Shown: positions 25,566 through 35,127, counted from the first letter of the stretch. The stretch is 41,784 nt of DNA from Alphaproteobacteria bacterium (GCA_947467345.1 CANIHD010000023.1:1-41784); one strand, 5' to 3'. The notes: a model not told the origin generated them from the letters alone. Translations and numbers: made by a program.

Positions 25566-26259
25566 GGCCGTGAGCAAAGAGAAGAAGGCGAAGGCAAAAG
25601 GCGGCGAGTCCGCCAAAGCCGATAAAGCCGATGCCGGCAAGCCGGAAAGCAAGAAGGCTGGCTCCAAGCGTGGACAGGTCGAGATCAAGGTCGGCGAAAC
25701 CGCCACCGATCCGAACTACACGCCGCGTCTTAAGCAGCGTTATCTGGAAGTCGTGCGTCCGGCCCTAATGAAGCAGTTCGGCTACACGAGCCCGCTGCAG
25801 GCGCCGCGCCTTGAGAAGATCGTGCTGAATATCGGTGCCGGCGAAGCCGCTTCCGATGCGAAGAAGATCCAATCGGCCGCTGCCGATCTGACGGCGATTG
25901 CCGGACAGAAGGCGGTTATCACGCGCGCGAAGAAAGCCATCGCGGTGTTCAAGCTGCGTACCGGCATTCCGATCGGCACCAAGGTCACGCTACGTAAAGA
26001 CCGGATGTACGAATTCCTTGACCGGTTGGTCACCACGGCGCTGCCGCGCGTACGAGATTTCCGCGGCGTGTCGCCGAAGAGTTTCGATGGTCGCGGCAAT
26101 TACGCGATGGGTTTGAAGGAACACATCGTGTTCGTCGAAATCGACTACGACCGTACTGAAAACGTCTGGGGCATGGACATTGTGTTCCAGACCACGGCGA
26201 AGACCGATGAGGAAGCTAAGGCGCTGCTCGCCGGTTTCCAAATGCCGTTCACGAATTGA
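25558..26259 (+). CDS. rplE: Large ribosomal subunit protein L5 with N-terminal extension
   Basis: L5 holds 5S rRNA in the central protuberance and touches P-site tRNA. The usual fold starts around residue 54 ([19 protein letters not shown]) and includes [17 protein letters not shown] and the [13 protein letters not shown] motif. About 53 residues rich in Lys, Ala, Glu and Gly precede it, making 233 residues against about 179-185. No ATG, GTG or TTG lies in frame between the early codons and Val66, so the extension is genuinely part of the frame. The ATG overlaps the end of rplX by 8 bases. Confidence 0.96.
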   Translation: MAEAVSKEKKAKAKGGESAKADKADAGKPESKKAGSKRGQVEIKVGETATDPNYTPRLKQRYLEVVRPALMKQFGYTSPLQAPRLEKIVLNIGAGEAASDAKKIQSAAADLTAIAGQKAVITRAKKAIAVFKLRTGIPIGTKVTLRKDRMYEFLDRLVTTALPRVRDFRGVSPKSFDGRGNYAMGLKEHIVFVEIDYDRTENVWGMDIVFQTTAKTDEEAKALLAGFQMPFTN

Positions 26260-26278
26260 CGCTGAGGAGCCAAGAAGC

Positions 26279-26584
26279 ATGGCCAAGCTGAGTTCCATCA
26301 ATAGAAACAAGAAGCGCGTGAAGATGGTCGCGCAGTTCGCAGCCAAGCGCCAAGCGCTGAAGGCGAAGGCCGACGATATGTCGGTCGCGCCGGAAGATCG
26401 TTTTGCCGCGCGCGTGAAGCTCGCGAAGCTGCCGCGCAATTCGTCGCCGAGCCGCATTCACAACCGTTGTGAAATGACCGGCCGCCCGAAGGGCTACTAT
26501 CGCAAAGTGAAGCTGTCGCGCATCACGCTGCGCGAACTTGCTAATTTCGGCCAGATCCCCGGCATGACCAAGGCGAGCTGGTAA
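26279..26584 (+). CDS. rpsN: Small ribosomal subunit protein S14 (zinc-free type)
   Basis: S14 belongs to the 30S head near the A site. The 101-residue form with a single Cys in [16 protein letters not shown] lacks the CxxC pairs of the 61-residue zinc-binding type. The start at [13 protein letters not shown] matches the family, and a GAGGAG stretch lies upstream. A longer in-frame upstream start inside rplE was rejected. Confidence 0.97.
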   Translation: MAKLSSINRNKKRVKMVAQFAAKRQALKAKADDMSVAPEDRFAARVKLAKLPRNSSPSRIHNRCEMTGRPKGYYRKVKLSRITLRELANFGQIPGMTKASW

Positions 26585-26602
26585 GAGGAGTTTCGAACAA
26601 CC

Positions 26603-27001
26603 ATGGCGATCAACGATCCTGTTGGCGATCTTCTCACCCGCATCCGCAACGGCCAGTTGCGCGGGTTGGCAAAGATCACAACGCCGGCCTCGAAATTGCG
26701 GGCTCGGCTTTTGGAAGTGCTGAAGAACGAGGGCTTCATCCGCGGCTATGCCGAGGTGGAGTTCAAGGGCGGCGGCAAGGAATTTGAGATTGAATTGAAG
26801 TACCACGAGGGCCGTCCGGTTATTCGCGAACTCACGCGCATATCGACGCCGGGCCGTCGGGTCTACAATTCGGTCGATGAGTTGAAGCCCTATCGTGGCG
26901 GTCTCGGGGTCTCGATCCTGTCGACGCCGCAAGGGGTGATGTCGGATGCCGACGCGCGCGAAAAGAATGTCGGCGGCGAGGTTCTCTGTAAGGTGTTTTG
27001 A
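26603..27001 (+). CDS. rpsH: Small ribosomal subunit protein S8
   Basis: S8 binds the central domain of 16S rRNA and in E. coli represses the spc operon by binding the L5 region of its mRNA. The 132 residues contain [16 protein letters not shown], the [20 protein letters not shown] region and the C-terminal [20 protein letters not shown] signature. rplF begins 55 nt downstream. Confidence 0.98.
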   Translation: MAINDPVGDLLTRIRNGQLRGLAKITTPASKLRARLLEVLKNEGFIRGYAEVEFKGGGKEFEIELKYHEGRPVIRELTRISTPGRRVYNSVDELKPYRGGLGVSILSTPQGVMSDADAREKNVGGEVLCKVF

Positions 27002-27056
27002 TGTGTTCGCGGGCAGGGGCGACCCTTTCCGCGAGATGAGATGAAAAGGTGGACAC

Positions 27057-27590
27057 ATGTCCCGTATCGGCAAGAAGCCGGTTCCGTTGCCCAAGGGCGT
27101 TACTGCCGTGGTCAAGGACGGAACGGTTTCGGTAAAAGGACCGAAAGGCGAGCTGAAGCTTCGCCTGGTCAACGACATCGAGATCGCGGTCGATGGTGAA
27201 AACATCACCCTGACGCCGCGCGGCAAAGACGACCGCGCGCGCGCTATGTGGGGCATGCAGCGCACATTGGTCAGCAATCTGGTGACTGGCGTGACGAGTG
27301 GCTTCACCCAGAAGCTGGAAATCAACGGCGTCGGTTATCGCGCCGCGGTGCAGGGCAAAAAGCTGCAATTGCAGCTCGGTTTCAGCCATGACGTGAACTA
27401 TCCGATTCCGGATGGCATCACGATCACCGCGGAAAAGCCCACAGCGCTGACGGTCAGTGGCATGGATCGCCAATTGGTCGGTCAGGTCGCTTCCGAAATC
27501 CGGGGCTATCGCCCGCCGGAACCCTATAAGGGTAAGGGCGTGAAATACGCGGGCGAATATATTCGCCGCAAAGAAGGCAAGAAGAAGTAG
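27057..27590 (+). CDS. rplF: Large ribosomal subunit protein L6
   Basis: L6 lies near the sarcin-ricin loop and the factor-binding site. The 177 residues comprise two similar halves; the start [15 protein letters not shown] and the C-terminal signature [22 protein letters not shown] are diagnostic. An AAAGGTGG stretch precedes the ATG. It is followed by rplR after 10 nt. Confidence 0.98.
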   Translation: MSRIGKKPVPLPKGVTAVVKDGTVSVKGPKGELKLRLVNDIEIAVDGENITLTPRGKDDRARAMWGMQRTLVSNLVTGVTSGFTQKLEINGVGYRAAVQGKKLQLQLGFSHDVNYPIPDGITITAEKPTALTVSGMDRQLVGQVASEIRGYRPPEPYKGKGVKYAGEYIRRKEGKKK

Positions 27591-27600
27591 GGCACGAGCG

Positions 27601-27957
27601 ATGGCAAACCAGAAAAAATTGTTCGACCGGCGTCAGCGCCGCGTGCGCTACCGGATCTCAAAAGTCGCGGGCTCGCGTCCTCGCCTGTCCGTGTTCCGTT
27701 CCGGCCGTCATATCTATGCGCAGGTGATCGACGGCGAAAAAACGCTGGCTTTTGCCTCGACCGCGGAAGCGGCGAAGGCCGACGCCAAGGCGAAGACCTG
27801 GAACGTGGATGCGGCGATCAGCGTCGGCAAACTCATTGCCGAACGTGCGGTCGAAAAGGGCGTCAAAGAAGTCGTCTTCGATCGTGGCGGCTACATTTAT
27901 CATGGGCGCGTAAAAGCGCTTGCCGACGCCGCTCGGGCGGGCGGGTTAGAATTTTAA
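27601..27957 (+). CDS. rplR: Large ribosomal subunit protein L18
   Basis: L18 binds 5S rRNA and delivers it to the large subunit with L5. The 118 residues include [20 protein letters not shown], the [12 protein letters not shown] segment, and the C-terminal [20 protein letters not shown] signature. rpsE begins 15 nt after the stop. Confidence 0.98.
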   Translation: MANQKKLFDRRQRRVRYRISKVAGSRPRLSVFRSGRHIYAQVIDGEKTLAFASTAEAAKADAKAKTWNVDAAISVGKLIAERAVEKGVKEVVFDRGGYIYHGRVKALADAARAGGLEF

Positions 27958-27972
27958 AGGAAAGGGCCTCCA

Positions 27973-28530
27973 GTGGCACGTGAACCCCGCGAGCGCGAAG
28001 AACGCGATAATGAGTTCATTGACAAGCTCGTGCATATCAATCGTGTGGCCAAGGTGGTCAAAGGCGGCCGTCGTTTCGGCTTTGCAGCTCTCGTGGTGGT
28101 CGGTGACCAGCGCGGCCGCGTAGGCTTCGGCCATGGCAAGGCTCGCGAAGTTCCGGAAGCCATCCGCAAGGCAACCGAAGCGGCCAAGCGCGCGATGATC
28201 CGCGTTCCGTTGAAAGACGGCCGCACGCTGCATCACGAAACGTTTGGTCATCATGGCGCCGGCAAGGTCATCGTTCGGCCGGCCGAGCAGGGCACCGGCA
28301 TCATTGCCGGCGGTCCGATGCGCGCGGTATTTGAAGCGTTGGGCGTGGGCGACGTCGTGTCGAAAAGCCTCGGCACCTCCAATCCCTACAACATGGTGCG
28401 TGCGGCGTTCGACGCGCTGAAGCAGCAGCAGAGCCCGCGCCTCATCGCGCAGCGCCGCGGCAAGAGCGTCGCTGAAATCATTCAGCGCCGCGAACCGCAA
28501 GGCAAAGCCGAAGCCGGAGCTGGAGCATAA
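27973..28530 (+). CDS. rpsE: Small ribosomal subunit protein S5
   Basis: S5 lies at the mRNA entry channel and contributes to decoding accuracy. The GTG start at 27973 follows an AAAGG stretch. The 185 residues show [19 protein letters not shown] with the dsRNA-binding-like fold, the [11 protein letters not shown] segment and [15 protein letters not shown]. The C-terminus is slightly extended and Ala/Glu-rich. rpmD starts 2 nt downstream. Confidence 0.97.
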   Translation: MAREPREREERDNEFIDKLVHINRVAKVVKGGRRFGFAALVVVGDQRGRVGFGHGKAREVPEAIRKATEAAKRAMIRVPLKDGRTLHHETFGHHGAGKVIVRPAEQGTGIIAGGPMRAVFEALGVGDVVSKSLGTSNPYNMVRAAFDALKQQQSPRLIAQRRGKSVAEIIQRREPQGKAEAGAGA

Positions 28531-28532
28531 TC

Positions 28533-28769
28533 ATGGCCGAGAAAAAAACGGGCGGCGCCACGAAGGCGGCCGAGAAGAGCACCGACGCGAAGAAGACCGT
28601 GACGGTTCGCCAGATCCGCAGCGCGGCGCGCAAACCTGAAATTCAGGCGGCAACGTTGCGCGGCCTTGGTCTTGGGAAAATGCGCCGCGAGCGCACTCTG
28701 GAAGATACGCCGGCTGTGCGCGGTATGATCCGTGCGGTAAGCCACCTCGTCGAGGTGGTGGAGAAATAG
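28533..28769 (+). CDS. rpmD: Large ribosomal subunit protein L30 with N-terminal extension
   Basis: L30 is a small 50S protein. The family fold starts near residue 21 ([19 protein letters not shown]) and includes [20 protein letters not shown], split here by normal family spacing, and ends in [10 protein letters not shown]. About 17-20 Lys/Ala-rich residues precede the fold, giving 78 residues against about 60. rplO starts 65 nt downstream. Confidence 0.95.
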   Translation: MAEKKTGGATKAAEKSTDAKKTVTVRQIRSAARKPEIQAATLRGLGLGKMRRERTLEDTPAVRGMIRAVSHLVEVVEK

Positions 28770-28834
28770 TTTTTTCCGCCTGTTTTCGCGGGCCGGAATG
28801 TCCGGCCGCGGTCGGGTGAAGTGGGACAATCGCC

Positions 28835-29386
28835 ATGAAGCTGAACGAAATTCACAACAATGAAGGCGCGCACCTCAGAAGGACGCGTGTCGGCCGCGGC
28901 TCCAGCTCGGGCTTGGGCAAGACCTCGGGCAAGGGCGTGAAGGGTCAGAAGGCGCGCGCGGGCGTGTCGATCCACGGCTTCGAAGGCGGCCAGATGCCGC
29001 TGTACATGCGTCTGCCCAAGCGCGGCTTCAAAAACATCTTCGCCAATGACTTCGCGGTGGTGAATCTGAGCCGCATTCAAAAGGCCGTCGATGCCGGCAA
29101 GCTCAAAGAAGGCGATACCATCACGGACGCGTCACTGAAGGCAGCTGGCCTGGTGCGCCGTTCGCGCGATGGCGTGCGCGTTCTGGGCGATGGCAAGGTC
29201 ACGTCGAAATTGGCCTTGGAAGTTGCAGGCGCCAGCGAATCGGCTGTCGAGGCGGTGAAGAAGGCGGGCGGAACGATCACGCTGACCTTCAAGAAGGCGG
29301 TTCACATGAACAAGAAGGGCCAGCCGGGCAAGAAGGCTCAGCGTCGTCAGAAATCCGCGGACAAGCGCGCGGCCGCCGCTAGCTGA
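28835..29386 (+). CDS. rplO: Large ribosomal subunit protein L15
   Basis: L15 is a late assembly protein of the 50S subunit. The 183 residues start [20 protein letters not shown] and include the [20 protein letters not shown] glycine-rich extension. A signature of the family, [10 protein letters not shown] and the [13 protein letters not shown] segment, follows. The C-terminal basic tail makes it longer than the 144-residue E. coli protein. A hairpin-bearing spacer separates it from secY. Confidence 0.97.
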   Translation: MKLNEIHNNEGAHLRRTRVGRGSSSGLGKTSGKGVKGQKARAGVSIHGFEGGQMPLYMRLPKRGFKNIFANDFAVVNLSRIQKAVDAGKLKEGDTITDASLKAAGLVRRSRDGVRVLGDGKVTSKLALEVAGASESAVEAVKKAGGTITLTFKKAVHMNKKGQPGKKAQRRQKSADKRAAAAS

Positions 29387-29468
29387 AGTTCATAAGGGGC
29401 GTCTTGCGCCCTGTTGGATCGCGCCCCACATGCGGTAACTGGGCGGGTCCACTTGGGTCTCGTGTCTG

Positions 29469-29536
29469 GTGTGGTGGGTTTGAAGTTCTTAAAATGAGGC
29501 GCCCGGCGCCTGGGACTTCAAATTCCAGAACCACAC
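29469..29536 (+). promoter_or_regulatory. Long hairpin between rplO and secY
   Basis: Within the 269-nt spacer 29387-29655, three nested stems line up: GTGTGGT (29469-29475) with ACCACAC (29530-29536), TTTGAAGT (29479-29486) with ACTTCAAA (29515-29522), and AGGCGC (29497-29502) with GCGCCT (29506-29511) around CCG. No T-run follows, so it is not an ordinary terminator. Position suggests processing or control of secY-adk expression relative to the ribosomal genes. Function is inferred. Confidence 0.55.
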
Positions 29537-29655
29537 GAGGATCAATAGTTTGCTAGCGTCGTTTAAGGTCGAAATTCGCGTTGGCGTAGCCTCCAGGCTG
29601 TTGCGGATTTCGGGTTCACGGCACTGGGCCAAGACTTGGGACTGAGGAGTGGCAT

Positions 29656-30996
29656 ATGGCTTCAGCAGCCGAACAATTAGCCGCGAATTTCAACTTCTCG
29701 GCTTTTGGCAAGGCGACCGAGCTTAAGCAGCGCATTCTGTTCACGCTGTGTCTGCTCATCGTCGCCCGCTTGGGCACCTATGTGCCAATGCCCGGAATCG
29801 ATGCCACCGCGCTTGCGCAGCAGGTTCAGGCGCAGCAGGGCGGCTTGCTTGCCGTATTCAACGTGCTCGCCGGCGGCGCCATCGCGCGCATGGCTATCTT
29901 CGCGCTCGGAATCATGCCGTATATCTCGGCGTCGATTATCATCCAGCTGATGACCGCGGTCAGCCCGCAGCTCGAAGCCTTGAAAAAGGAAGGCGAGGCG
30001 GGCCGCAAGGTCCTGAATCAATATACGCGCTATGGCACGGTCGCGCTGGCCGCTGTCCAAGCCTATGCCATCGCCATCGGTCTCGAGAACTGGGGCACGG
30101 TCGTGGCCGATCCGGGTATCTCGTTTCGCGTGTCCGCCGTTATCACGCTCACCGGCGGCACGGTTCTTCTGATGTGGTTGGGTGAACAGATCACCGCGCG
30201 CGGTGTCGGCAACGGCATCTCGCTGATCATCATGATCGGTATCGTGGCCAACTTCCCGGTCGTTCTCATGCAGGCGTTCGAGGCCACGCGCACCGGAGAA
30301 ATGTCGCCTGTCGCTCTGATATTCTTTGCCTTTCTTGCAGTTGGCCTCGTCCTCGCCATCGTCTTCATGGAGCGCGCGCAGCGGCGGCTTCTCGTTCAGT
30401 ATCCCAAGCGACAGCAGGGGAACCGCGTCTTTGGCGGCGAGTCTTCGCATCTGCCGCTGAAATTGAACGTCGCTGGTGTCATCCCGCCGATCTTTGCCTC
30501 GTCGCTTTTGCTGCTGCCCGCCACGGTCGCCAATTTCAACGCCGCCAGTGTTCCGGATTGGCTGCAAACCATTGTCGTGGCCCTCGGCCATGGGCAGCCG
30601 CTCTATATGCTTCTCTATGCCGGCGGCATTATTTTCTTCGCGTTCTTCTACACCGCTATCGTCTTTAACCCGGAAGAGACGGCCGATAATCTTAAGAAAT
30701 ATGGTGGCTTCTTGCCCGGTATTCGTCCCGGCAAAAAGACTGCCGATTATATCGATTACGTCCTCACCCGCATCACGATGGTTGGTTCGATTTATCTGGC
30801 CGCGGTCTGTCTTCTGCCGGAATTCCTGGCGGCCTATTACGGCCTCACCACCTTCGTTATGGGCGGCACATCGGTGCTGATCATGGTGTCGGTCACCATG
30901 GATACGGTCGCCCAAATTCAAAGCCATTTGATCGCCCAGCAATATGAAGGGCTTATCAAGAAATCGCGCCTGAAGGGCGCGCGGACAAACAGGTAA
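29656..30996 (+). CDS. secY: Protein translocase channel subunit SecY
   Basis: SecY forms the protein-conducting channel in the inner membrane. The 446-residue protein has about ten transmembrane segments. Family features include RILFTLCLLIVARLGTYVPMPG at the first segment (split by normal spacing), the GIMPYISASIIIQL motif, and the cytoplasmic loops with YPKRQQGNRVFGGESSHLPL, which contact ribosomes and SecA. AGGAG (29645-29649) supports the ATG. adk follows after 11 nt. Confidence 0.98.
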   Translation: MASAAEQLAANFNFSAFGKATELKQRILFTLCLLIVARLGTYVPMPGIDATALAQQVQAQQGGLLAVFNVLAGGAIARMAIFALGIMPYISASIIIQLMTAVSPQLEALKKEGEAGRKVLNQYTRYGTVALAAVQAYAIAIGLENWGTVVADPGISFRVSAVITLTGGTVLLMWLGEQITARGVGNGISLIIMIGIVANFPVVLMQAFEATRTGEMSPVALIFFAFLAVGLVLAIVFMERAQRRLLVQYPKRQQGNRVFGGESSHLPLKLNVAGVIPPIFASSLLLLPATVANFNAASVPDWLQTIVVALGHGQPLYMLLYAGGIIFFAFFYTAIVFNPEETADNLKKYGGFLPGIRPGKKTADYIDYVLTRITMVGSIYLAAVCLLPEFLAAYYGLTTFVMGGTSVLIMVSVTMDTVAQIQSHLIAQQYEGLIKKSRLKGARTNR

Positions 30997-31007
30997 CGGA
31001 CCAGGCC

Positions 31008-31589
31008 ATGAATCTGATCCTCTTTGGTCCGCCCGGCGCCGGGAAGGGCACCCAGGCCAAGATCCTTCAAGAGGAATGGGGTCTGGTGCAGCTTTCCACG
31101 GGCGACATGTTGCGCGCTGCAGTGGCGGCAGGCACGGAGCTCGGTAAACGCTGCAAGGCGATCATGGATCGCGGCGATTACGTTCCGGACGATGTGATCA
31201 TAGGCATCATCTCCGACCGGCTGGACCATGCCGACAGTGCCCGCGGCGTCGTGTTTGACGGGTTTCCGCGCACCACGGCCCAGGTGACGGCCTTGGACAC
31301 GATGCTTGCCGAGCGGGGCCAGAAGATCGACGGCGCCATCGAGCTTAAGGTTGACGAGGCGGCTCTGGTCGGCCGGGTGGAACAGCGCAAGCTCGAAACC
31401 GGCGGCGCCAGGGGCGACGACACCTCCGAGACGCTGCGCAAGCGGCTCGAGGTCTACCGCACCAATACCGCCCCCTTGCTCGACTTCTACCGGGCCCAAG
31501 GAAAGCTGAGCTCGCTTGACGGCATGGCCCCCATTCCGCAGGTCGCCTCCGGCTTGCGGCACGTTCTTGAGGGGCTGCGAGGCCACTGA
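31008..31589 (+). CDS. adk: Adenylate kinase (short LID form)
   Basis: Adenylate kinase interconverts ATP, AMP and ADP in the cytosol. The P-loop GPPGAGKGTQ is at residues 7-16, the NMP-binding region contains STGDMLRAAV, and DGFPRT follows near residue 84. The 193-residue length and the short segment ETGGARGDDTSETLRKRL show the small-LID form without a zinc-binding insert, as is common in alphaproteobacteria. The secY-adk order is the usual one. Confidence 0.97.
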   Translation: MNLILFGPPGAGKGTQAKILQEEWGLVQLSTGDMLRAAVAAGTELGKRCKAIMDRGDYVPDDVIIGIISDRLDHADSARGVVFDGFPRTTAQVTALDTMLAERGQKIDGAIELKVDEAALVGRVEQRKLETGGARGDDTSETLRKRLEVYRTNTAPLLDFYRAQGKLSSLDGMAPIPQVASGLRHVLEGLRGH

Positions 31590-31632
31590 ATCGGGTGTCC
31601 AGACCAGGGCGCCGAAAAGCATAGGTTTCATG

Positions 31633-31650
31633 CGGCGTTGAGCCGTTTTT
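31633..31650 (+). terminator. Weak terminator candidate after adk
   Basis: CGGC (31633-31636) pairs with GCCG (31642-31645) around GTTGA, followed directly by TTTTT (31646-31650). The 4-bp stem is short. A larger pairing of CGCC (31610-31613) with GGCG (31634-31637) competes. It may end spc transcription before the rpsM promoter. Confidence 0.35.
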
Positions 31651-31656
31651 GAAAGG

Positions 31657-31684
31657 TTGACTACTGGTGACTCATTTCTATAAT
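31657..31684 (+). promoter_or_regulatory. Near-consensus sigma-70 promoter before rpsM
   Basis: TTGACT (31657-31662) and a perfect TATAAT (31679-31684) are separated by 16 nt. The predicted start near 31691 gives a leader of about 77 nt before the rpsM GTG. It would let rpsM, rpsK, rpoA and rplQ be transcribed independently of the upstream spc genes. Confidence 0.75.
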
Positions 31685-31767
31685 CCGCGCCCTCGCGGCG
31701 GGATTGTCCGTTTTCGGCGAAACTTTCGTGCGTCCGCGCTGGCGGTCCAACACATTAGGAGTGCAAC

Positions 31768-32144
<377 letters not shown>

Positions 32145-32145
<1 letters not shown>

Positions 32146-32534
32146 TGGCGAAGGCCGCTCCGCGCGCACGCAAGAAAGAAAAGAAGAACGTCGCTGTTGG
32201 CGTCGCGCATGTGAACGCGACATTCAACAACACGATCGTCACGATCACCGACGGCGCCGGCAATACGGTGTCGTGGTCGTCGGCCGGCTCGCTTGGCTTC
32301 AAGGGCTCGCGCAAGTCGACGCCCTATGCCGCGCAGGTCGCAGCCGAAGACGCCGCGAAGAAAGCGGTCGAACACGGCATGCGTACGCTTGAAGTCGAAG
32401 TCACGGGTCCGGGCGCCGGACGTGAATCGGCTCTGCGTGCTCTGCAGGCTGTCGGTTTGAATGTCACGACAATCCGCGACGTCACACCTATTCCGCATAA
32501 CGGATGCCGTGCTCCGAAAAGGCGCCGCGTCTAA
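32145..32534 (+). CDS. rpsK: Small ribosomal subunit protein S11
   Basis: S11 is on the 30S platform near the E-site Shine-Dalgarno helix. The 129 residues include [15 protein letters not shown], the [19 protein letters not shown] core and the C-terminal [20 protein letters not shown]. Translation is coupled to rpsM through the TAATG overlap. rpoA begins 75 nt after its stop. Confidence 0.98.
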
Positions 32535-32609
32535 GAAGTTCACCCGCGTTACACCACTACCAACCATCGAACGTATAGGGCGGCGCTATTCGCGTTTGTC
32601 CGGGAAACG

Positions 32610-33638
32610 ATGAGGGAAAAAGTGTTCCAGAAAAATTGGCAAGAATTAATCAAACCGCAAAAATTGCGCATCGACGTCGGCCACGAGCAGGCGCGCACCG
32701 CAACCATCGTCGCTGAACCGCTAGAGCGCGGTTTCGGACTTACACTCGGCAACGCACTTCGCCGCGTCTTGCTGTCGTCGCTGCAAGGCGCCGCCATCAC
32801 CGCGGTTCAAATCGAAGGCGTGCTCCACGAGTTCTCGTCGATTCCGGGCGTGCGTGAAGACGTCACCGACATCGTGCTCAACGTGAAGCAAATCGCGCTC
32901 CGCATGCATGCGGAAGGTCCCAAGCGCCTCACGCTGAAGGCGGACGGTCCGGGCGAAGTCACCGCCGGCCAAATCGCACAGGTTGCGGATATCGACATTC
33001 TCAATCCAGGCCTCGTCATCTGCACGCTTGATGACGGCGTGACGCTGCGCATGGAAATGACGGTCGCCAACGGCAAGGGTTATGTCCCGGCCGACCGCAA
33101 CCGTCCGGAAGATGCGCCGATCGGACTTATCCCGGTCGACTCGCTGTTCAGCCCGGTGAAGAAGGTTTCGTACAAGGTCGAGAACACCCGCGAAGGGCAA
33201 ATCCTCGACTACGACAAGCTCACCATGCATGTCGAAACCAACGGTGCGGTCACGCCGGAAAACGCGGTGGCTTATGCCGCGCGCATCCTGCAAGACCAGC
33301 TTCAGGTCTTCATCAATTTCGAAGAGCCGAAAGAACGCGTCACCGACGAATCGAAGCCGGACCTGGCGTTCAACCCGGTCCTGCTCAAGAAAGTCGACGA
33401 GCTCGAGCTGTCCGTGCGTTCGGCCAATTGCTTGAAGAACGACAACATCGTCTATATCGGCGATCTCATTCAGAAGACCGAAGCGGAGATGCTGCGCACG
33501 CCGAATTTCGGCCGCAAGTCGCTGAACGAGATCAAGGCCGTGTTGGCCGAAATGGGCCTGCATCTCGGTATGGAAGTGCCGGGCTGGCCGCCGGAAAATA
33601 TCGAAGAGTTGGTGAAGCGTTACGAGGATCAGTACTGA
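32610..33638 (+). CDS. rpoA: DNA-directed RNA polymerase subunit alpha
   Basis: The alpha subunit dimerises to nucleate RNA polymerase assembly; its C-terminal domain contacts activators and UP elements. The N-terminal domain (to about residue 235) has [22 protein letters not shown] split by normal spacing; the C-terminal domain (about 255-342) has [15 protein letters not shown] and [15 protein letters not shown]. The ATG at 32610 gives 342 residues. An in-frame GTG at 32622, preceded by GAGGG (32612-32616), gives [10 protein letters not shown], closer to the common family start, and may be the true one. Confidence 0.96.
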   Translation: MREKVFQKNWQELIKPQKLRIDVGHEQARTATIVAEPLERGFGLTLGNALRRVLLSSLQGAAITAVQIEGVLHEFSSIPGVREDVTDIVLNVKQIALRMHAEGPKRLTLKADGPGEVTAGQIAQVADIDILNPGLVICTLDDGVTLRMEMTVANGKGYVPADRNRPEDAPIGLIPVDSLFSPVKKVSYKVENTREGQILDYDKLTMHVETNGAVTPENAVAYAARILQDQLQVFINFEEPKERVTDESKPDLAFNPVLLKKVDELELSVRSANCLKNDNIVYIGDLIQKTEAEMLRTPNFGRKSLNEIKAVLAEMGLHLGMEVPGWPPENIEELVKRYEDQY

Positions 33639-33679
33639 TCCTTCGCCGGCTTACACAATTTGAGAAGTGAGAGATTACC

Positions 33680-34102
33680 ATGCGTCACTTAAGTTCCGGC
33701 CGTAGGCTCAATCGCACCAGCGCGCATCGCACCGCGATGTTCGCCAATATGGCGTGCGCGCTGATCAAGCACGAGCAGATCACCACCACGCTGCCGAAAG
33801 CGAAAGAGCTGCGTCCCATCGTGGAGAAGCTCGTCACGCGCGCGCGCAACGGCAAAACTAACCTGCACGCCCGCCGCCAGCTCCTGAACGAGATCAAGGA
33901 TGGCGCCATGGTGAACAAGCTGATCGACGTTCTGGGACCGCGTTATGCCAGCCGTCCGGGTGGTTATTTGCGTGTGCTCAAGGCTGGTAATCGCTTCGGT
34001 GACAATGCGCCGGTCGCGGTGATTGAATTCATCGACCGCGATGTCGATGCCAAAGGCAAAGACTCAGGTCCTGTCGACGTTGCGGAAGACAACGAAGAAT
34101 AG
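33680..34102 (+). CDS. rplQ: Large ribosomal subunit protein L17
   Basis: L17 lies near the tunnel exit and contacts trigger factor. The 140 residues start [20 protein letters not shown] and include [19 protein letters not shown]. The family signature [12 protein letters not shown] follows. A short acidic tail ends the protein (VAEDNEE). It is the last gene of the alpha operon and is followed by a strong terminator. Confidence 0.98.
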   Translation: MRHLSSGRRLNRTSAHRTAMFANMACALIKHEQITTTLPKAKELRPIVEKLVTRARNGKTNLHARRQLLNEIKDGAMVNKLIDVLGPRYASRPGGYLRVLKAGNRFGDNAPVAVIEFIDRDVDAKGKDSGPVDVAEDNEE

Positions 34103-34124
34103 AATTACGACCCAGGAACGAATG

Positions 34125-34160
34125 AAAAAGGGCGGCCCCCTGTGGCCGCCCTTTTTATTT
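34125..34160. terminator. Strong bidirectional terminator after rplQ
   Basis: AAAAAGGGCGGCC (34125-34137) pairs with GGCCGCCCTTTTT (34144-34156) around CCCTGT. The A-run before and T-run after the stem let it work on both strands, closing rplQ from the left and the minus-strand metalloprotease gene from the right. The 3' arm and T-run (34145-34159) are repeated at 34163-34177. Confidence 0.9.
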
Positions 34161-34215
34161 ACGCCGCCCTTTTTATTGGGCCGCGCTTTTTTGTTTCTGC
34201 GGCGACGAAAAAACT

Positions 34216-34896
34216 TCAGCCGATCCCGACAAGGCGCTGCAGCCACGCGGACAATGCGTCGGCGGGGATAAGAACGACCCAGGCGAACAGGTCGAGGTTC
34301 ATATTCAGCTGATTTCCTATCAGCGGCAGAACCACAAGCGCCAGCATCAGGAATACGAAGCCGAGCGGCTCCAGCGTCAAATGGGCGCGCGCCAGATCAG
34401 CGGGAAGTAGTGAAGCTAGCACCTTGCTGCCGTCCAGCGGCGGTATCGGCAGAATATTGAACACCGCGAGAATGAAATTCACGCTGATGGAAGCGAGCAG
34501 AATATTCGGGATCAGGTCGGTCGTTACGGCGTTGGTGCTTAAGAGGCCCGCAAGAAGAAACGCCGACACGAAAGCCAGAAGAACATTCATGACCACGCCG
34601 GCAATCGCCACCCAGATCATGTGAAAGCGCGGATTGCGCAGCTTGCTTTGATCCACCGGTACCGGCTTGGCGAAGCCGAACATGAAACCCGTGAAATAGA
34701 GCAGCAGGCCGGGCAGAATGAGCGTGCCGAAAGGGTCGATATGCTTGATCGGATTTAACGTGACACGTCCCTGGCGCTTGGCAGTGTCGTCGCCGAAGAA
34801 ATTCGCGACGAACCCGTGGGCGGCTTCGTGAAACGTGATGGCGATCAGGATGGGAATAGCGAGGAGAAGAAGCTGTGCTAGGCCTTCGGTGCTCAT
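34216..34896 (-). CDS. Site-2-protease-family membrane zinc metalloprotease (M50)
   Basis: The 226-residue protein has four or more hydrophobic segments and both hallmarks of site-2 proteases: HEAAH at residues 23-27 in the first helix (His23, Glu24, His27) and NILPIPPLDGSK around 147-158, with Asp155 as third zinc ligand. It lacks a PDZ domain, so it is the small housekeeping type rather than RseP. It is expected to cleave within the inner membrane; substrate unknown. An upstream in-frame TTG at 34926 is less likely than the ATG, which itself has only a weak ribosome site. It is divergent from the HtrA gene. Confidence 0.88.
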   Translation of the reverse strand: MSTEGLAQLLLLAIPILIAITFHEAAHGFVANFFGDDTAKRQGRVTLNPIKHIDPFGTLILPGLLLYFTGFMFGFAKPVPVDQSKLRNPRFHMIWVAIAGVVMNVLLAFVSAFLLAGLLSTNAVTTDLIPNILLASISVNFILAVFNILPIPPLDGSKVLASLLPADLARAHLTLEPLGFVFLMLALVVLPLIGNQLNMNLDLFAWVVLIPADALSAWLQRLVGIG

Positions 34897-35127
34897 GAAG
34901 CGGCAGGCCTTTCGCCCGGCGCACAAATCAGCGCACCCGGGCTCATCCGGGGAACTTCCATAGCTGTTCTGTCAGCGATCATCCGTGCCTTCTTGTATAA
35001 AGCTTCGTTGAGTATAGCCCGCAATTGGCGGTCATGCGTCCCTGGAAAAATGCCTGCCGGCTTTCTAAATTTTGGGGCGGGCCGGGGGTATCAATTCTGC
35101 GAAGCCAAGCGGCCCATAGGAGTCCTG

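Noticed and set aside
31590-31767. rpmJ (L36) expected between adk/secY and rpsM
   Set aside because: No 37-41-residue cysteine-containing frame is present; absence at this place is usual in alphaproteobacteria, where rpmJ lies elsewhere.
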